Origin: Bin87 sp965208015
GTDB lineage: Bacteria > Chloroflexota > Dehalococcoidia > Lucifugimonadales > UBA3495
Direction of reading: 5' to 3'
DNA length: 64,000 bases
Assembly: GCA_965208015.1 (NCBI GenBank)
Contig: OZ242308.1
Location: forward strand, 868,001-932,000
Shown: positions 63,441-64,000 of the stretch, piece after piece
How the letters are laid out: each line of letters opens with the position of its first letter
Position numbering within the stretch: position 1 is the first letter of the stretch
Translations under genes and position numbers: made by a program
Notes under the pieces: model-generated
What the model saw: only the letters and a program-made list of their open reading frames with translations
The model's database searches: none
What the model was told of the DNA's origin: nothing

Positions 63441-64000
63441 CTACGGCTCCTCATTTACGATCCGCAGCAATTGCTCGCGGATCGTTTTTGTTTCGGCGGC
63501 GAGGTCGACCGTAGCGAAGCGGATCCGGTGGCCCTGTATCGTAGCCGCCTCGTCGTAGTCCTCGCCGACGGAAGGGTAGAGCAGGACGCCGGTTGCGGTG
63601 CGCCACAATGGATCTCCGGCGTCTTCCTGTGACCGCAGGTAGGCGTACATCTGGTAGATGTTGCCTGACCTGAACGTCTCCTTACCCTGCTGGCCAGAGG
63701 TCACTGGAGACATGAACTTGGTGTCGATGACCACACGGTGGCCGTTTGCGGCATTCCCTGCTGGGTTTCTCTCCAACGTGATGTCCGTGATCATCTGAGG
63801 CATCAGATCGTGCACACTTGGTTCAGATGTTTCCACGTCCCAGCTCATGCCGCGCCCATGGTATACAGCCCAACCTCGATCCTGCAAAACCGCTTCGTAG
63901 AACCCGGCGACTGCGTACTCGTACAGTTTCCAACCTGGATTGGCGTCGGGGTCCGCCATTGCCAGCAGCGCGTTGCCTGACTGCTCAGTGGGAATAGCCA
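63441..64000 (-). CDS. mcrC: McrC-like 5-methylcytosine restriction subunit, 5' end outside window
   Basis: The frame is open to base 64000, so the N-terminus is cut off; the Met at 63959 is probably internal. Visible C-terminal PD-(D/E)xK domain: MPQMITDITLERN, GHRVVIDTKFMSP, FRSGNIYQMYAYLRSQ, GVLLYPSVGEDYDEAATIQGHRIRFATVDL (parts). The D...DTK and the YQMYAYL helix match McrC, the nuclease partner of the McrB GTPase. McrB would be expected just to the right. Confidence 0.8.
   Translation of the reverse strand, partial: AIPTEQSGNALLAMADPDANPGWKLYEYAVAGFYEAVLQDRGWAVYHGRGMSWDVETSEPSVHDLMPQMITDITLERNPAGNAANGHRVVIDTKFMSPVTSGQQGKETFRSGNIYQMYAYLRSQEDAGDPLWRTATGVLLYPSVGEDYDEAATIQGHRIRFATVDLAAETKTIREQLLRIVNEEP

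Overview
The window looks like chromosomal DNA of a high-GC bacterium, most likely Chloroflexota (a SAR202/Dehalococcoidia-like lineage). This is inferred from the gene mix, not from a database search: LLM flavin oxidoreductase, several beta-propeller proteins, Ala/Pro-linkered solute-binding lipoproteins, Uma2 proteins, a class III PHA cluster and many short dispersed palindromes. It has no rRNA genes and no CRISPR array.

Layout. 1-15.8 kb (minus strand) is one long str-S10-spc ribosomal protein cluster from rpsL to secY and adk, with a strong promoter at 15.8 kb. There is no tuf between fusA and rpsJ, and short repeat elements have invaded several junctions. At the rplN/rplX junction a repeat sits between two copies of the stop/RBS/start segment and creates a coupled 24-codon ORF. 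16-20.2 kb (minus) is a polyhydroxyalkanoate operon: a PhaQ-type PadR regulator with an apparently leaderless promoter, phasin, phaC, phaE and a PhaB-type reductase. 20.2-29 kb holds an orphan TRAP binding protein, tRNA-Ser(GCT), miaB, nadA, two tandem Uma2 genes, a chlorite-dismutase-family protein, an NHL propeller and comB. 28.9-30.7 kb has a HEPN pair and a DNA methyltransferase. 31.6-37 kb has a penicillin-acylase family protein, small membrane proteins, a luciferase-like oxidoreductase, a CinA-type protein and hypotheticals.

37,129-40,610 is a complete 3.48-kb IS1595/ISXO2-type transposon. It has perfect 24-bp terminal inverted repeats and an 8-bp target duplication, and it sits in the last codons of a PaREP1-like gene. 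Besides the transposase it carries six small unrecognised genes, a tRNA-like gene followed by a strong terminator, and a promoter-proximal structured leader whose two main stems exclude each other. Two of its promoters share -35, spacer, -10 and the first transcribed bases. This is the most unusual object in the window.

41-45.9 kb (minus) holds an RND transporter, tlyA and an enoyl-CoA hydratase. 46.3-54.6 kb holds two paralogous binding protein-permease-permease modules for oligopeptide-type uptake, neither with an ATPase. 54.7-55.9 kb is a tandem array of three retropepsin-like genes, the middle one frameshifted. 56-64 kb has SMP-30 and BNR propellers, a possible winged-helix/nuclease protein, a nonsense-interrupted small gene, a zinc-ribbon membrane protein, an FAH-family hydrolase, a HEPN-MNT toxin-antitoxin pair, and a McrC-like nuclease gene running off the right edge. 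All coordinates, starts, repeats and promoters were read by eye; family calls rest on recognised motifs.
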